Shown in pieces: positions 8,879 to 17,431 of a stretch of 38,077 bases of DNA; the stretch's first letter is position 1, and each line of letters begins with the position of its first letter. A model generated the notes under the pieces. It saw only the letters and a list, made by a program, of their open reading frames with translations, had not been told where the DNA came from and did not search any database. Both the position numbers and the translations under genes were made by a program. The DNA comes from Solobacterium sp. Lineage in GTDB: Bacteria > Bacillota_I > Bacilli_A > Erysipelotrichales > Erysipelotrichaceae. The stretch covers positions 1-38,077 of the forward strand of contig JAILQT010000056.1 in assembly GCA_024698805.1 (NCBI GenBank), written 5' to 3'.

Positions 8879-10750
8879 TCACAGCAGGTTATCGCAGATG
8901 AGGATCACATCGTCTTTTTCCGTAAATTCAACCTGGGCTGAACTGCCGGGATTGATCTGGATCGTAAAGCTGCCGTCGCCTGTGAATTTCTTGTATCCGA
9001 TGGCGATCTCGTTATTACGTGCAGCAGACGCCTGGAGCGTATGGAATGAAACAGGTCTGCCGGTCTGTACATAGCGGGCAGCGGGTTTCATGTAGATACC
9101 GGATCCGCCTTCCGACAGGAGGCTGTTCAGGATATCCTTTGTCTGTCTCTGCTCGGAGATGTGCGCCATCATCCTGGCAGCGATCCGGCTGCTTACAACG
9201 AAGTCTGTCCCGCGCATCATCTGGGAAAGCTTCTGATTGTGGGTGCTGTTCATTTCGATGATCAGCGGGACATCGGCGCCGATCTGTGCGGAAATATCCG
9301 TCAGCAGCAGCTGCAGCATGAGTGTTTTCGCATCCGCTTCTTCAGCTTCCAGCCTGGTGTCGCTTAACAGCAGGATGCCCGAGGGATTCTCCGCACAGAG
9401 TTTCTCCAGCGTGTTCCGCCGGTATATACTGCATTCCCGAACTTCCGTACGGATATTGGTAAGTGTACTGAGATCGGGCAGCGCATCCATATCGAGCGCA
9501 CCTTCTTCTGCAGCGATAATGACCCTGGATCCCGCAGGGGCGTACGCATTTTCCTCGATGAGGATCTGCCGCAGCAGATCGGAACTGCCCAGTATGAGCA
9601 TTGTGTCCGGGTCGGTCCCTTCTTCCTGTCCATATGCGAAAACAGATTCATCCGGTTCTGCCGCGTCCTCAAGCCGGATACCGTTATCATCTTCCGCGAT
9701 AACGATCAGACTGTCGTCTTTTTCAACCTTTACGGCAGGGTCCGGATTGAACAGCAGCTCCCCGCTGCGGAGGATACCGACTGCACAGATATCCGGCAGC
9801 CGCTGGTTGACCTCTGCCAGTGTATATCCGGCAGCGGGTGCACCGTCCTCGACATAGATCTCATTGCCCTTGAAGCTGAGCAGCTGCGAGAGGATCTCCG
9901 ACATGCCGGGATGACGTCCTGCCTGGACCATGAGACGTGCCATGGTCTTGTGGAAATTCAGGATCTCCACCCGCTGACCGCCGGCGATCTTTGCCGGCTG
10001 CAGGACTTCCCTGTCACGGATCACAGCCGTTATATATGCGGCATCGTTATCCGTTTCATTCAGGAGTTCCTCACAGGCAAGGATCGTCTTCACACACATA
10101 AAATCATCTTCAAGGTTGACGATGACCGACCGGCAGGTATCCAGTGAACATACTTTCAGATCATGGACGGAATCCGGCCTGCCGCTGCGGCATATGATCC
10201 GGAGGCTGCCGGTATCATCGATCTCATCACGGATGGTATCCTCCATATCCGTTTTATCATGATCTGCCATGATCACGCAGCATGCGTCATTTTTGTTTTC
10301 ATTGGCATAGATCAGTTCCCGGATGATCTCTGTCACATTCTCATCAAAGCCGAGTATGACCGTATGTCCCTCCTCAATGACAGATGACCTGCCCCGCTGC
10401 AGCTGGACTAGTTTTTCCTTGATCGCATTGGATACGGTACCGATCAGGAAACTGGTGATGAAAATGCCGACAAATGTGACAATCGTCATAACAAACAGGT
10501 AGGCTACGGTACCTTCCTCCTTGGCAAGGACACCGCTTGAAAGTGCGTGCATGAGTGTGAACCAGATGGTCGACCCTGCCGAATTCCCGCCGGACCCGTC
10601 CGGTCCGCCCAGGGCGATGGCCGCAAAGGCCCCTGCCAGAACGGTAACGGCGGTGATCACGGCAAGAATAAGCAGCAGGGACGGTGTGCCTTTTGACATG
10701 AGATTGTCAAAACGGTAGCTGAGGCGCTTGCGCAGTGATGTTTTTTTCAT
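8879..10750 (-). CDS. CASTOR/POLLUX (SYM8)-type ion channel / TrkA-N domain membrane protein
   Basis: N-terminal TM segments (LLLILAVITAVTVLAGAFAAIALGG...VAYLFVMTIVTFVGIFITSFLIGTVSNAIKEKLVQLQRGRSSVIEEGHTVILGFDENVTEIIREL) followed by RCK/TrkA-like regions. Confidence 0.85.
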   Translation of the reverse strand: MKKTSLRKRLSYRFDNLMSKGTPSLLLILAVITAVTVLAGAFAAIALGGPDGSGGNSAGSTIWFTLMHALSSGVLAKEEGTVAYLFVMTIVTFVGIFITSFLIGTVSNAIKEKLVQLQRGRSSVIEEGHTVILGFDENVTEIIRELIYANENKNDACCVIMADHDKTDMEDTIRDEIDDTGSLRIICRSGRPDSVHDLKVCSLDTCRSVIVNLEDDFMCVKTILACEELLNETDNDAAYITAVIRDREVLQPAKIAGGQRVEILNFHKTMARLMVQAGRHPGMSEILSQLLSFKGNEIYVEDGAPAAGYTLAEVNQRLPDICAVGILRSGELLFNPDPAVKVEKDDSLIVIAEDDNGIRLEDAAEPDESVFAYGQEEGTDPDTMLILGSSDLLRQILIEENAYAPAGSRVIIAAEEGALDMDALPDLSTLTNIRTEVRECSIYRRNTLEKLCAENPSGILLLSDTRLEAEEADAKTLMLQLLLTDISAQIGADVPLIIEMNSTHNQKLSQMMRGTDFVVSSRIAARMMAHISEQRQTKDILNSLLSEGGSGIYMKPAARYVQTGRPVSFHTLQASAARNNEIAIGYKKFTGDGSFTIQINPGSSAQVEFTEKDDVILICDNLL

Positions 10751-10782
10751 GATTTCCTCCCATTGCACTGAAGCTGATTATG

Positions 10783-10827
10783 AAAAAGAGACTTTCACAC
10801 AGACAAAACATCTGCATAAAAGTCTCG
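10783..10827 (-). terminator. Intrinsic terminator overlapping the 3' strand of the riboswitch aptamer
   Basis: Minus strand GAGACTTT-TATGCAGATGTTTTGTCTGTGTG-AAAGTCTC-TTTTT with inner CAGA/TCTG stem; sequesters the GCGAGAC segment of the aptamer. Confidence 0.8.
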
Positions 10828-10920
10828 CTTCTTACAACATATTCCGGGGATATTCAGTCCCGTACTGACGATAATATGTTACACATGACGGTGCAAGCTA
10901 CTCCCTGATACGCTTTTTAT
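10812..10920 (-). ncRNA. Candidate yybP-ykoY (Mn2+) riboswitch aptamer upstream of the CASTOR/POLLUX-like gene
   Basis: Minus strand GCGUAUCAGGGAGUAGC...AACAUAU-UAUCGUCAGUA-CGGG...CCCG-GA-AUAUGUU...GCGAGACUUUUAUGC. Conserved-looking GGGAGUAGC, CGUCA and GCGAGAC elements; P1, P2 (UUGC/GUAA), P3 and a small CAC/GUG hairpin can form. Confidence 0.72.
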
Positions 10921-10993
10921 TATCATACCAATCATGACAGGATAACGTCAATACAGCATGCATGAATACTTCGTTTTTTTCCTGTGCCGGGAA

Positions 10994-11899
10994 CTACAGT
11001 TCGATCAGTTCATATTCCCGTACGCCCATGCCGAGGCGGTCAGCCACTTCGACCGTGTATTCCCCGTTCCTGGTCGTGACCCTTTCCATGAAATGGTCCC
11101 TTCCCGGATCCTTCGACGCCTTTACAAGATCCAGGCATGCCTGGTCGATCGCGACCGGGTCGGTCGAGATCAGGATGCCGATATCCTTCAGACAGGGGTC
11201 TTCCGCAACAGCACAGCAGTCGCAGTCGACCGACATATTGACCATGGCGTTTACGAACACCATGTTCCCGTTGAAGTGATCCGTTACTGCCGAAGCTGCT
11301 TCCGCCATCGATTCCAGGAAGGCATTCTGGGGCGGCAGGTCGCCCCATACGACTGCCTGCTCTTCCGCACTGCGGTATTTGCCGGCAGAGTGGATGTTCA
11401 CCTTTCCCGCACAGGAGGCACAGCCGATCGACAGCTGCTTCAGGGCGCCGCCGAAGCCGCCCATCGGATGACCCTTGAAATGGGAAAGAACAAGCATTGA
11501 ATCATAGTTCAGGATGTTTTTGCCCATGATGTCTGAAGCCAGGTGTCTCTCATGCTGGCCGTAGCGGCTGATCGCAAATTCGATATCCGGTCCTTCCGCA
11601 TCCATCAGGTCCACATTGAAATAATCGTTCCAGCCGTGTCTGCGGATCAGGCGTATATGCCTGTCCGTATAGTTTCTTTCCCCTTCATAGGCGGTATTGC
11701 ATTCCACCACGGTCCCGCCGACATGATCGATGATTGGTTTCCAGAACAGCGGCTTCAGGAAATTCTGATTGCCAGCTTCCCCGGAATGGACCTTTACGGC
11801 GACCCTGCCGGTCAGTTTCTTTCCGAGTTTTTCGTACAGTCTGATAATGTTTTCCGGTGTGATTTCTGTTGTGTAATAGATCTTTGATACTGAACCCAT
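10994..11899 (-). CDS. DUF362 domain-containing protein
   Basis: VKVHSGEAGNQNFLKPLFWKPIIDHVGGTVVECNTAYEGERNYTDRHIRLIRRHGW...LVLSHFKGHPMGGFGGALKQLSIGCASCAGKVNIHSAG is typical DUF362. Confidence 0.85.
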   Translation of the reverse strand: MGSVSKIYYTTEITPENIIRLYEKLGKKLTGRVAVKVHSGEAGNQNFLKPLFWKPIIDHVGGTVVECNTAYEGERNYTDRHIRLIRRHGWNDYFNVDLMDAEGPDIEFAISRYGQHERHLASDIMGKNILNYDSMLVLSHFKGHPMGGFGGALKQLSIGCASCAGKVNIHSAGKYRSAEEQAVVWGDLPPQNAFLESMAEAASAVTDHFNGNMVFVNAMVNMSVDCDCCAVAEDPCLKDIGILISTDPVAIDQACLDLVKASKDPGRDHFMERVTTRNGEYTVEVADRLGMGVREYELIEL

Positions 11900-12144
11900 G
11901 CTGAACCTCCTTCATTATGTTATTTGCAGCACAGTCGATTACAGGATGTCCGGATGATCCCGGCACCGGCCAGCGGCATAGAGCTAGGCCGCCGGAAATG
12001 ATTATATTTAAATTGTAACATTCATTTTCCTGCATTACACATCTTTCAGCTCCGGCGGGAAGATCTGTTTTACCGGGGCCGTGAAGCTTGGATCCTCCGG
12101 GCATCCTGAAGGAATTCTTTTCCCAATCAGTCACCTTTTTCGTG

Positions 12145-12205
12145 AATACAGAAAAGGGATCTGATCCTGCAGCCGGTCGCAGGTACGGATCCCTTTCTGC
12201 CCCGA
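12145..12205 (-). terminator. Likely terminator of the uronate operon
   Basis: Minus strand AAAGGGATC-CGTA-CCTGC-GACCGGCT-GCAGG-ATCA-GATCCCTTTTCTG, downstream of uxaC. Confidence 0.6.
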
Positions 12206-12250
12206 GGAATGCAGGGCATATAAATATGGAGGTCTTAATGGAAACTATGT

Positions 12251-13684
12251 TCACAGGCCGAAATACCGGGCTGCGTTGTTATAACTGATGCCTTCCACGA
12301 TCTTCTTCAGGGAAGCATCGAAGTTCGGATATTCACCGTTTTCCACCCAGTTCCCGATCATGTTGCACATGATCCTGCGGAAATAGTCATGGCGCGCATA
12401 AGACAGGAAGGAGCGTGAATCTGTCAGCATGCCGACAAAGTTGCCGAGCAGGCCGAGGTTTGCAAGTGCACGCATCTGGTCTTCCATGCCGCTCTTTGTG
12501 TCATTGAACCACCATGCGGAACCAAGCTGGATCTTTCCCGGTACCTCATCCGACTGGAAGCAGCCGAGCAGTGTGCCGAGCAGCTCATTGTCGACAGGGT
12601 TCAGGGAATAGAGGATCGTCTTGGGGCACTCATTGGTGTAATCCAGTTCGGAGAGCAGGTCCGCGATGCTTTCGCCGCAGTTGTTTGTGGCGATCATATC
12701 GAAACCGGTATCCGGTCCCAGACGGCGGTACATACGCTCATTCGCATTCCTGTGGCAGGAATAATGCAGCTGCATCGCGATGCCAAGACGGTGATACGCC
12801 TTGCCGAGCGCCAGCAGGACAGCTGTCTGGTATTTTTCCGCTTCTTCCAGGGAGATCGCTTCGCCTTTCATGACTTTGCAGAAAGCAGCGTTGATCTCTT
12901 CCGCAGTTCCTTTGCGGTACGGGATATAGTCCAGGCCGTGGTCGCTTGCACGGCAGCCGAGCTCTGCGAAGAACTCAAGTCTTTCGATCAGGGCGTCGAT
13001 AACTGCCCCGGCAGAATCCAGGGATTCTTTCCCGACGCTCGCTGCGAGTTTGCCGATATACTCCGCGAAGCCTTCTTTATTGATGTTGATCGCTTTGTCC
13101 GGACGGAAGGAAGGACATACCTTCACCGTGATGGAAGGATCTTCCTTGATCTTCCGGTGCCATTCAAGGGAATCGACCGGATCATCGGTCGTGCCGATAA
13201 AGGCAACGTTGGATTTCCGGATCAGGCCGCGTACAGTCATGTCCGGGTCATTCTTCAGCATGTCATTGCATCTGTCCCAGATCTTCTTTGCCGTCCCGAC
13301 GGTGAGCGGCTCCTCAATACCGAAGTATTTATGGAGCTCCGCATTGCACCAGTGATACATCGGGTTGCCGATCGCCATTTCCAGTGCTTCCGTGAATTTC
13401 ATGAAACGCTCAAAGTCAGGCTTGTCACCGGTGATATAGTCTTCCGGCGTGCCGTTGGAGCGCATGACCCTCCATTTGTAATGGTCGCCGAAATATGTGC
13501 CGTCCGGATTCCTGCCGCCGAGCCATACTTCAGCCAGGTTGCCGAATCTTCTGTCTTCGTAGATCTCCTTCGGGGAAATATGGCAGTGATAATCCACAAG
13601 CGGCATTTTGTCCGCATAGTCGTGGAAAAGATGCTGTGCAGTCTCTGTTTCCAGAAGGAAATTCTTATCCATAAATGCTTTCAT
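12251..13684 (-). CDS. uxaC: Glucuronate/galacturonate isomerase
   Basis: MDKNFLLETETAQHLFHDYADKMPLVDYHCHISPKEIYEDRRFGNLAEVWLGG... full-length 477 aa with conserved UxaC N-terminus. Confidence 0.96.
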   Translation of the reverse strand: MKAFMDKNFLLETETAQHLFHDYADKMPLVDYHCHISPKEIYEDRRFGNLAEVWLGGRNPDGTYFGDHYKWRVMRSNGTPEDYITGDKPDFERFMKFTEALEMAIGNPMYHWCNAELHKYFGIEEPLTVGTAKKIWDRCNDMLKNDPDMTVRGLIRKSNVAFIGTTDDPVDSLEWHRKIKEDPSITVKVCPSFRPDKAININKEGFAEYIGKLAASVGKESLDSAGAVIDALIERLEFFAELGCRASDHGLDYIPYRKGTAEEINAAFCKVMKGEAISLEEAEKYQTAVLLALGKAYHRLGIAMQLHYSCHRNANERMYRRLGPDTGFDMIATNNCGESIADLLSELDYTNECPKTILYSLNPVDNELLGTLLGCFQSDEVPGKIQLGSAWWFNDTKSGMEDQMRALANLGLLGNFVGMLTDSRSFLSYARHDYFRRIMCNMIGNWVENGEYPNFDASLKKIVEGISYNNAARYFGL

Positions 13685-13695
13685 AATCTGTTTTC

Positions 13696-14780
13696 CTATC
13701 TCTTGATATCGTAATTCATATTCATCAGGTTCCGGATCGATTCCACATCGTCGACGATATTCCCGTCGCCGTGGATCGTATGCTTGATGACGCTTGATGC
13801 GACCGCGAAATTGATCATATCCATCGGTTTGTAATTGTTCATCATCGCGTAGATCAGGCCGCTGGCAAACGCGTCGCCTCCGCCTACCCTGTCGAGGATA
13901 TTGAACGTGAACTTCTTGCTTTCAAAGGTATGGCCGTCATACCACATATACGCCATCAGGCTGTTCTCGCTGCCGGAATGCGCATAGCGTACATGGCGGG
14001 CAATGCATTTGATATTGGGGTATTTCTCAATGAATCTCTGGAAGACCTCATCCTGGTCCTCATAGCTCGGATGCATGGACAGGCCGTCCTTGTAATCGCC
14101 TGCAGCCGGATCATCGTCATTCTTATAGAGATGATACGGTTCGATGCCGAACAGTACGTCCACATACGGCAGGCACTGCGTGCAGTAGTCGCGCGCTTCA
14201 TCCCAGCCCCACAGTTTTGAGCGGAAATTGCCGTCGAAGCTGACTGTCAGTCCTTTTTCCTTCGCTGTTTTCATCAGGCGGAGGATGAACTCGCGGCAGC
14301 TTTCGCTGAGAGCCGGCGTAATGCCGCTGAGGTGGAGCCAGTCAAAACCTTCCAGCAGTTCGTCCGCGTCGATCACCGAGAAATCGAATTCCGAGATCGC
14401 GCTGTGCTTGCGGTCATAGGTGACCCTGGACGGACGGATCCGTATCCGGTCTCCAGATAATAGACGCCCATCCTGTGCGTCGGTGTCTGTTCCGGGGTGG
14501 AGAGGATGATCGGCGTGCAGTGCACATCGTTGCTTCTGAGCATGCGGACAGCGCTCTTGCCGAGTGAATTGTCCGGGACGACACTGAAGAATGTGCTGTC
14601 CACTTTCAGGTTGGCAAGGGCCAGGGCGATATTTGCCTCGGATCCGCCATAACTGATCTCAAAGTTTGTAGCCACCCGGATCTTGTCATAATTCGGCGGT
14701 GTCAGGCGCATCATGACTTCACCGAACGTGATGAACTTCTTTCCGGGGGATGCGGTCAGCAGAGGATTATGATGTTCCAT
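13696..14780 (-). pseudogene. kdgK: PfkB-family 2-keto-3-deoxygluconate kinase-like gene, frameshifted (second kdgK copy)
   Basis: N-terminal ORF 14373-14780 (KKFITFGEVMMRLTPPNYDKIRVATNFEISYGGSEANIALALANL) and C-terminal ORF 13696-14376 (FNILDRVGGGDAFASGLIYAMM). The frames join if one base is restored near 14442, giving ETGYRIRPSRVTYDRKHSAISEFDFSVIDADE. Confidence 0.85.
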
Positions 14781-14804
14781 AATCTTTTCTCCTTGATTTC
14801 CCGC

Positions 14805-15833
14805 TCAGCGCTGGATCCGTCCCGAACCGTCACCGCCGGCAAGCTTTTCCACTTCCGCTACAGTCATCATGTTGTAGTCGCCTTCGATCGTATGCTTCAG
14901 GGCAGAAGCTGCGACTGCGAATTCGACTGCTGCCTGCGTGCCCTTGCCGTTCAGCAGCGCATAGATCAGACCGCCGCCGAAACTGTCGCCGCCGCCGACC
15001 CTGTCAATGATGCGCAGCTCGTATTTTTTCGAGAAGCAGTACTCGTCGGAAGCGACGTCATACAGCATTGCGCTCCAGCCGTTGTCGGAAGCGCTGTGGG
15101 ATTCACGCAGCGTGATCGCCACCTTTTCAAAACCGAATCTGTCAGCGAGCTGTTTTGCGACAGACTTGTAGCCTTCATGATTCAGCTGGCCGCCGTAGAT
15201 GTTGGTCGCTTCCGCTTCGATGCCGAAGACATCCTTCGCATCTTCCTCATTGGAGATGCAGACATCCACATACTGGCAGAGGTCTGTCATCGCAGCCCTT
15301 GCCTGCTCGCGTGTCCAGAGCTTCCCGCGGTAGTTCAGGTCGCAGGAGATCTTAATACCGCGCGCTTTTGCGGCTTTGCATGCCTGACGGGTGATCTCAA
15401 CGACGTTTTCACCCAGTGCCGGGGTGATGCCGGTAAAGTGGAACCAGTCCGCGCCTTCAAGGATCTTATCCCAGTCAAAGTCTTCCGGCTTTGCAAGCTG
15501 GATCGCGCTGTTGGCACGGTCGTAGATACATACGCTTCCGCGCTGGGAAGCACCTTTTTCGTTGTAGTAGATGCCTACCCTGTCGCCGCCGCGGACGATG
15601 CAGCGGGTATCGACGCCGTATCTGCGCAGGCTGTTGACTGCAGCCTGGCCGATCGCGTGCTCCGGGAGCTTCGTAACGAATGCCGCATCGAGCCCGTAGT
15701 TTGCGAGCGACACAGCTACATTCGCTTCACCGCCGCCGAATGTGAATTCCAGTGAGTTTGCCTGGACGAAACGCTCATAGTTGAACGGCTGCAGGCGGAC
15801 CATCAGTTCGCCGAATGTTACTACCCTTGTCAT
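14805..15833 (-). CDS. kdgK: 2-dehydro-3-deoxygluconokinase (PfkB family)
   Basis: VVTFGELMVRLQPFNYERFVQANSLEFTFGGGEANVAVSLANYG...LRIIDRVGGGDSFGGGLIYALL. Confidence 0.92.
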   Translation of the reverse strand: MTRVVTFGELMVRLQPFNYERFVQANSLEFTFGGGEANVAVSLANYGLDAAFVTKLPEHAIGQAAVNSLRRYGVDTRCIVRGGDRVGIYYNEKGASQRGSVCIYDRANSAIQLAKPEDFDWDKILEGADWFHFTGITPALGENVVEITRQACKAAKARGIKISCDLNYRGKLWTREQARAAMTDLCQYVDVCISNEEDAKDVFGIEAEATNIYGGQLNHEGYKSVAKQLADRFGFEKVAITLRESHSASDNGWSAMLYDVASDEYCFSKKYELRIIDRVGGGDSFGGGLIYALLNGKGTQAAVEFAVAASALKHTIEGDYNMMTVAEVEKLAGGDGSGRIQR

Positions 15834-15835
15834 CT

Positions 15836-16477
15836 TCAGCCCCTCACCCTGTCAACGATCTCCCTTGTCTGTCTGCAGAGATCCCTGATCTTGTCCCAGT
15901 TCTGGTTTTCGATATCGTCAGCCTTGACCATGTAGGAGCCGCCGCATGCAGCGATCACCGGGCAGGAAAGGTATTCTTCCAGGTTCTTCAGGGAGATACC
16001 GCCTGTAGGCATGACCTTGAACATCGGGAACGGCGCATTCATTGCCTTGATCTTTGCCAGTCCGCCGGACTGTTCAGCCGGGAAGAATTTGACGACTTCA
16101 TATCCGTACGGGAGTGCCATCTGGTATTCCGTAGGCGTTGTCACGCCGGGGAAATACTGGATGTTCATCTCGACGCATTTGTCAGCCAGATCCTTGGAGA
16201 AACCCGGGGAAACGATAAACTGCGCACCTGCATCTGCAGCCTTCTGTGCCTGTTCGACAGTCAGGACTGTTCCTGCACCGACGATCATTTCCGGGCATGT
16301 CTCTTTCATGATGCGGATCGCTTTGTCCGCGCCTGCTGCACGGAACGTTACCTCTGCCACCGGCAGGCCGCCTTCGCATAAAGCCTGTGCCAGCGGCGCT
16401 GCGTCGCGCTCCGGATCTGTCAGTTTGATAACGGGTACTACACCGATCTTTGCAATTGCTTCATTCAGCTGATTCAT
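15836..16477 (-). CDS. eda: Bifunctional KHG/KDPG aldolase
   Basis: IAKIGVVPVIKLTDPERDAAPLAQALCEGGLPVAEVTFRAAGADKAIRIM...IVGAGTVLTVEQAQKAADAGAQFIVSPGFSKDLADKC...FFPAEQSGG...KVMPTGGI. Confidence 0.95.
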   Translation of the reverse strand: MNQLNEAIAKIGVVPVIKLTDPERDAAPLAQALCEGGLPVAEVTFRAAGADKAIRIMKETCPEMIVGAGTVLTVEQAQKAADAGAQFIVSPGFSKDLADKCVEMNIQYFPGVTTPTEYQMALPYGYEVVKFFPAEQSGGLAKIKAMNAPFPMFKVMPTGGISLKNLEEYLSCPVIAACGGSYMVKADDIENQNWDKIRDLCRQTREIVDRVRG

Positions 16478-16556
16478 TTATTTCCTCCTTTTCAGTCAGC
16501 CGGCAGAGACTCCGTGCCTGAAGCTTCCGCCGGCATTTATCGATTATCTGTAACGG

Positions 16557-17411
16557 TCAGACTTCCGCATACAGTTTTTCCAGATACATCCTGGACTGCA
16601 CTGCGTTTTCATTGACCGTGTTTTCAAGCGTCGCCTGGATATACGGCTTGCTGTGTTTCATAAAGGACAGGATCTGCCGGTAATCCATCATCCCCGTACC
16701 CGCTGCGATGCTCTTAAGGTCATTGCCTTCGGGCACAAAGTCTTTCAGGTGGACGACCGCGATATCCTCTTTCAGCAGTTCGATCGTCCTGCCGAATATC
16801 TCCTCCCGCCGGTCCATATTCTCTATACAGAGAAGGTTCACCGGGTCAAAGATGATCCGCAGGTTCGGGCTCGCAATGGCATCCAGCACGATCCTCGCCC
16901 GCTCCGGACTGTATACGATATGTTTCCATACCGGTTCGATCGCCATGCTGACGCCGTACTTTTCCGCACATTCCACGACCGGTGCAAGTCCCCTGATAAA
17001 GGTCTCCAGCGCTTCTTTGGAATGTGTATTTGCGTCCGTCCTGTACTGTGCATTCGGCGCGCCGGTCTCCGTACCGACGACGGAAGCGCCGAGCACGGAA
17101 GCGACACGGATATTGCCGTAATATCGGGACTGGATCTCTTTCAGCTTTTCCGGATCCGGATGTGCAAGGTTCAGATAACATCCGAGCACCGCGACATCCA
17201 GCTCCTGTTTTTCAAAGACCCTGCGCGTATAACGGGCAAGTCCTTCCGTCAGGGCACAGTTGTCAAAGGTATAGCCCGGGATCACTTTCGAATATGCCAG
17301 ATGGACGCAGGAGAAACCTTCTTCCCTGGCTGTCTTCGCCCTCTCCTCCAGTGTCTGTTTTTCGGAAGGAAGGGAAGCGTTGACATCATGCAGACGAATA
17401 CCCAGCTGCAT
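16557..17411 (-). CDS. Sugar phosphate isomerase/epimerase (xylose isomerase-like TIM barrel)
   Basis: MQLGIRLHDVNASL...VSMAIEPVWKHIVYSPERARIVLDAIASPNLRIIFDPVNLLCIENMD...VVHLKDFVPEG. Confidence 0.82.
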   Translation of the reverse strand: MQLGIRLHDVNASLPSEKQTLEERAKTAREEGFSCVHLAYSKVIPGYTFDNCALTEGLARYTRRVFEKQELDVAVLGCYLNLAHPDPEKLKEIQSRYYGNIRVASVLGASVVGTETGAPNAQYRTDANTHSKEALETFIRGLAPVVECAEKYGVSMAIEPVWKHIVYSPERARIVLDAIASPNLRIIFDPVNLLCIENMDRREEIFGRTIELLKEDIAVVHLKDFVPEGNDLKSIAAGTGMMDYRQILSFMKHSKPYIQATLENTVNENAVQSRMYLEKLYAEV

Positions 17412-17431
17412 ATCTCATTCCCCTGCTTTCC

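Noticed and set aside
12752-13714. 320-aa + ORF antisense to uxaC
   Set aside because: Antisense shadow of a clearly identified enzyme.
14769-15755. 328-aa + ORF antisense to kdgK
   Set aside because: Antisense shadow; no recognisable protein motifs.
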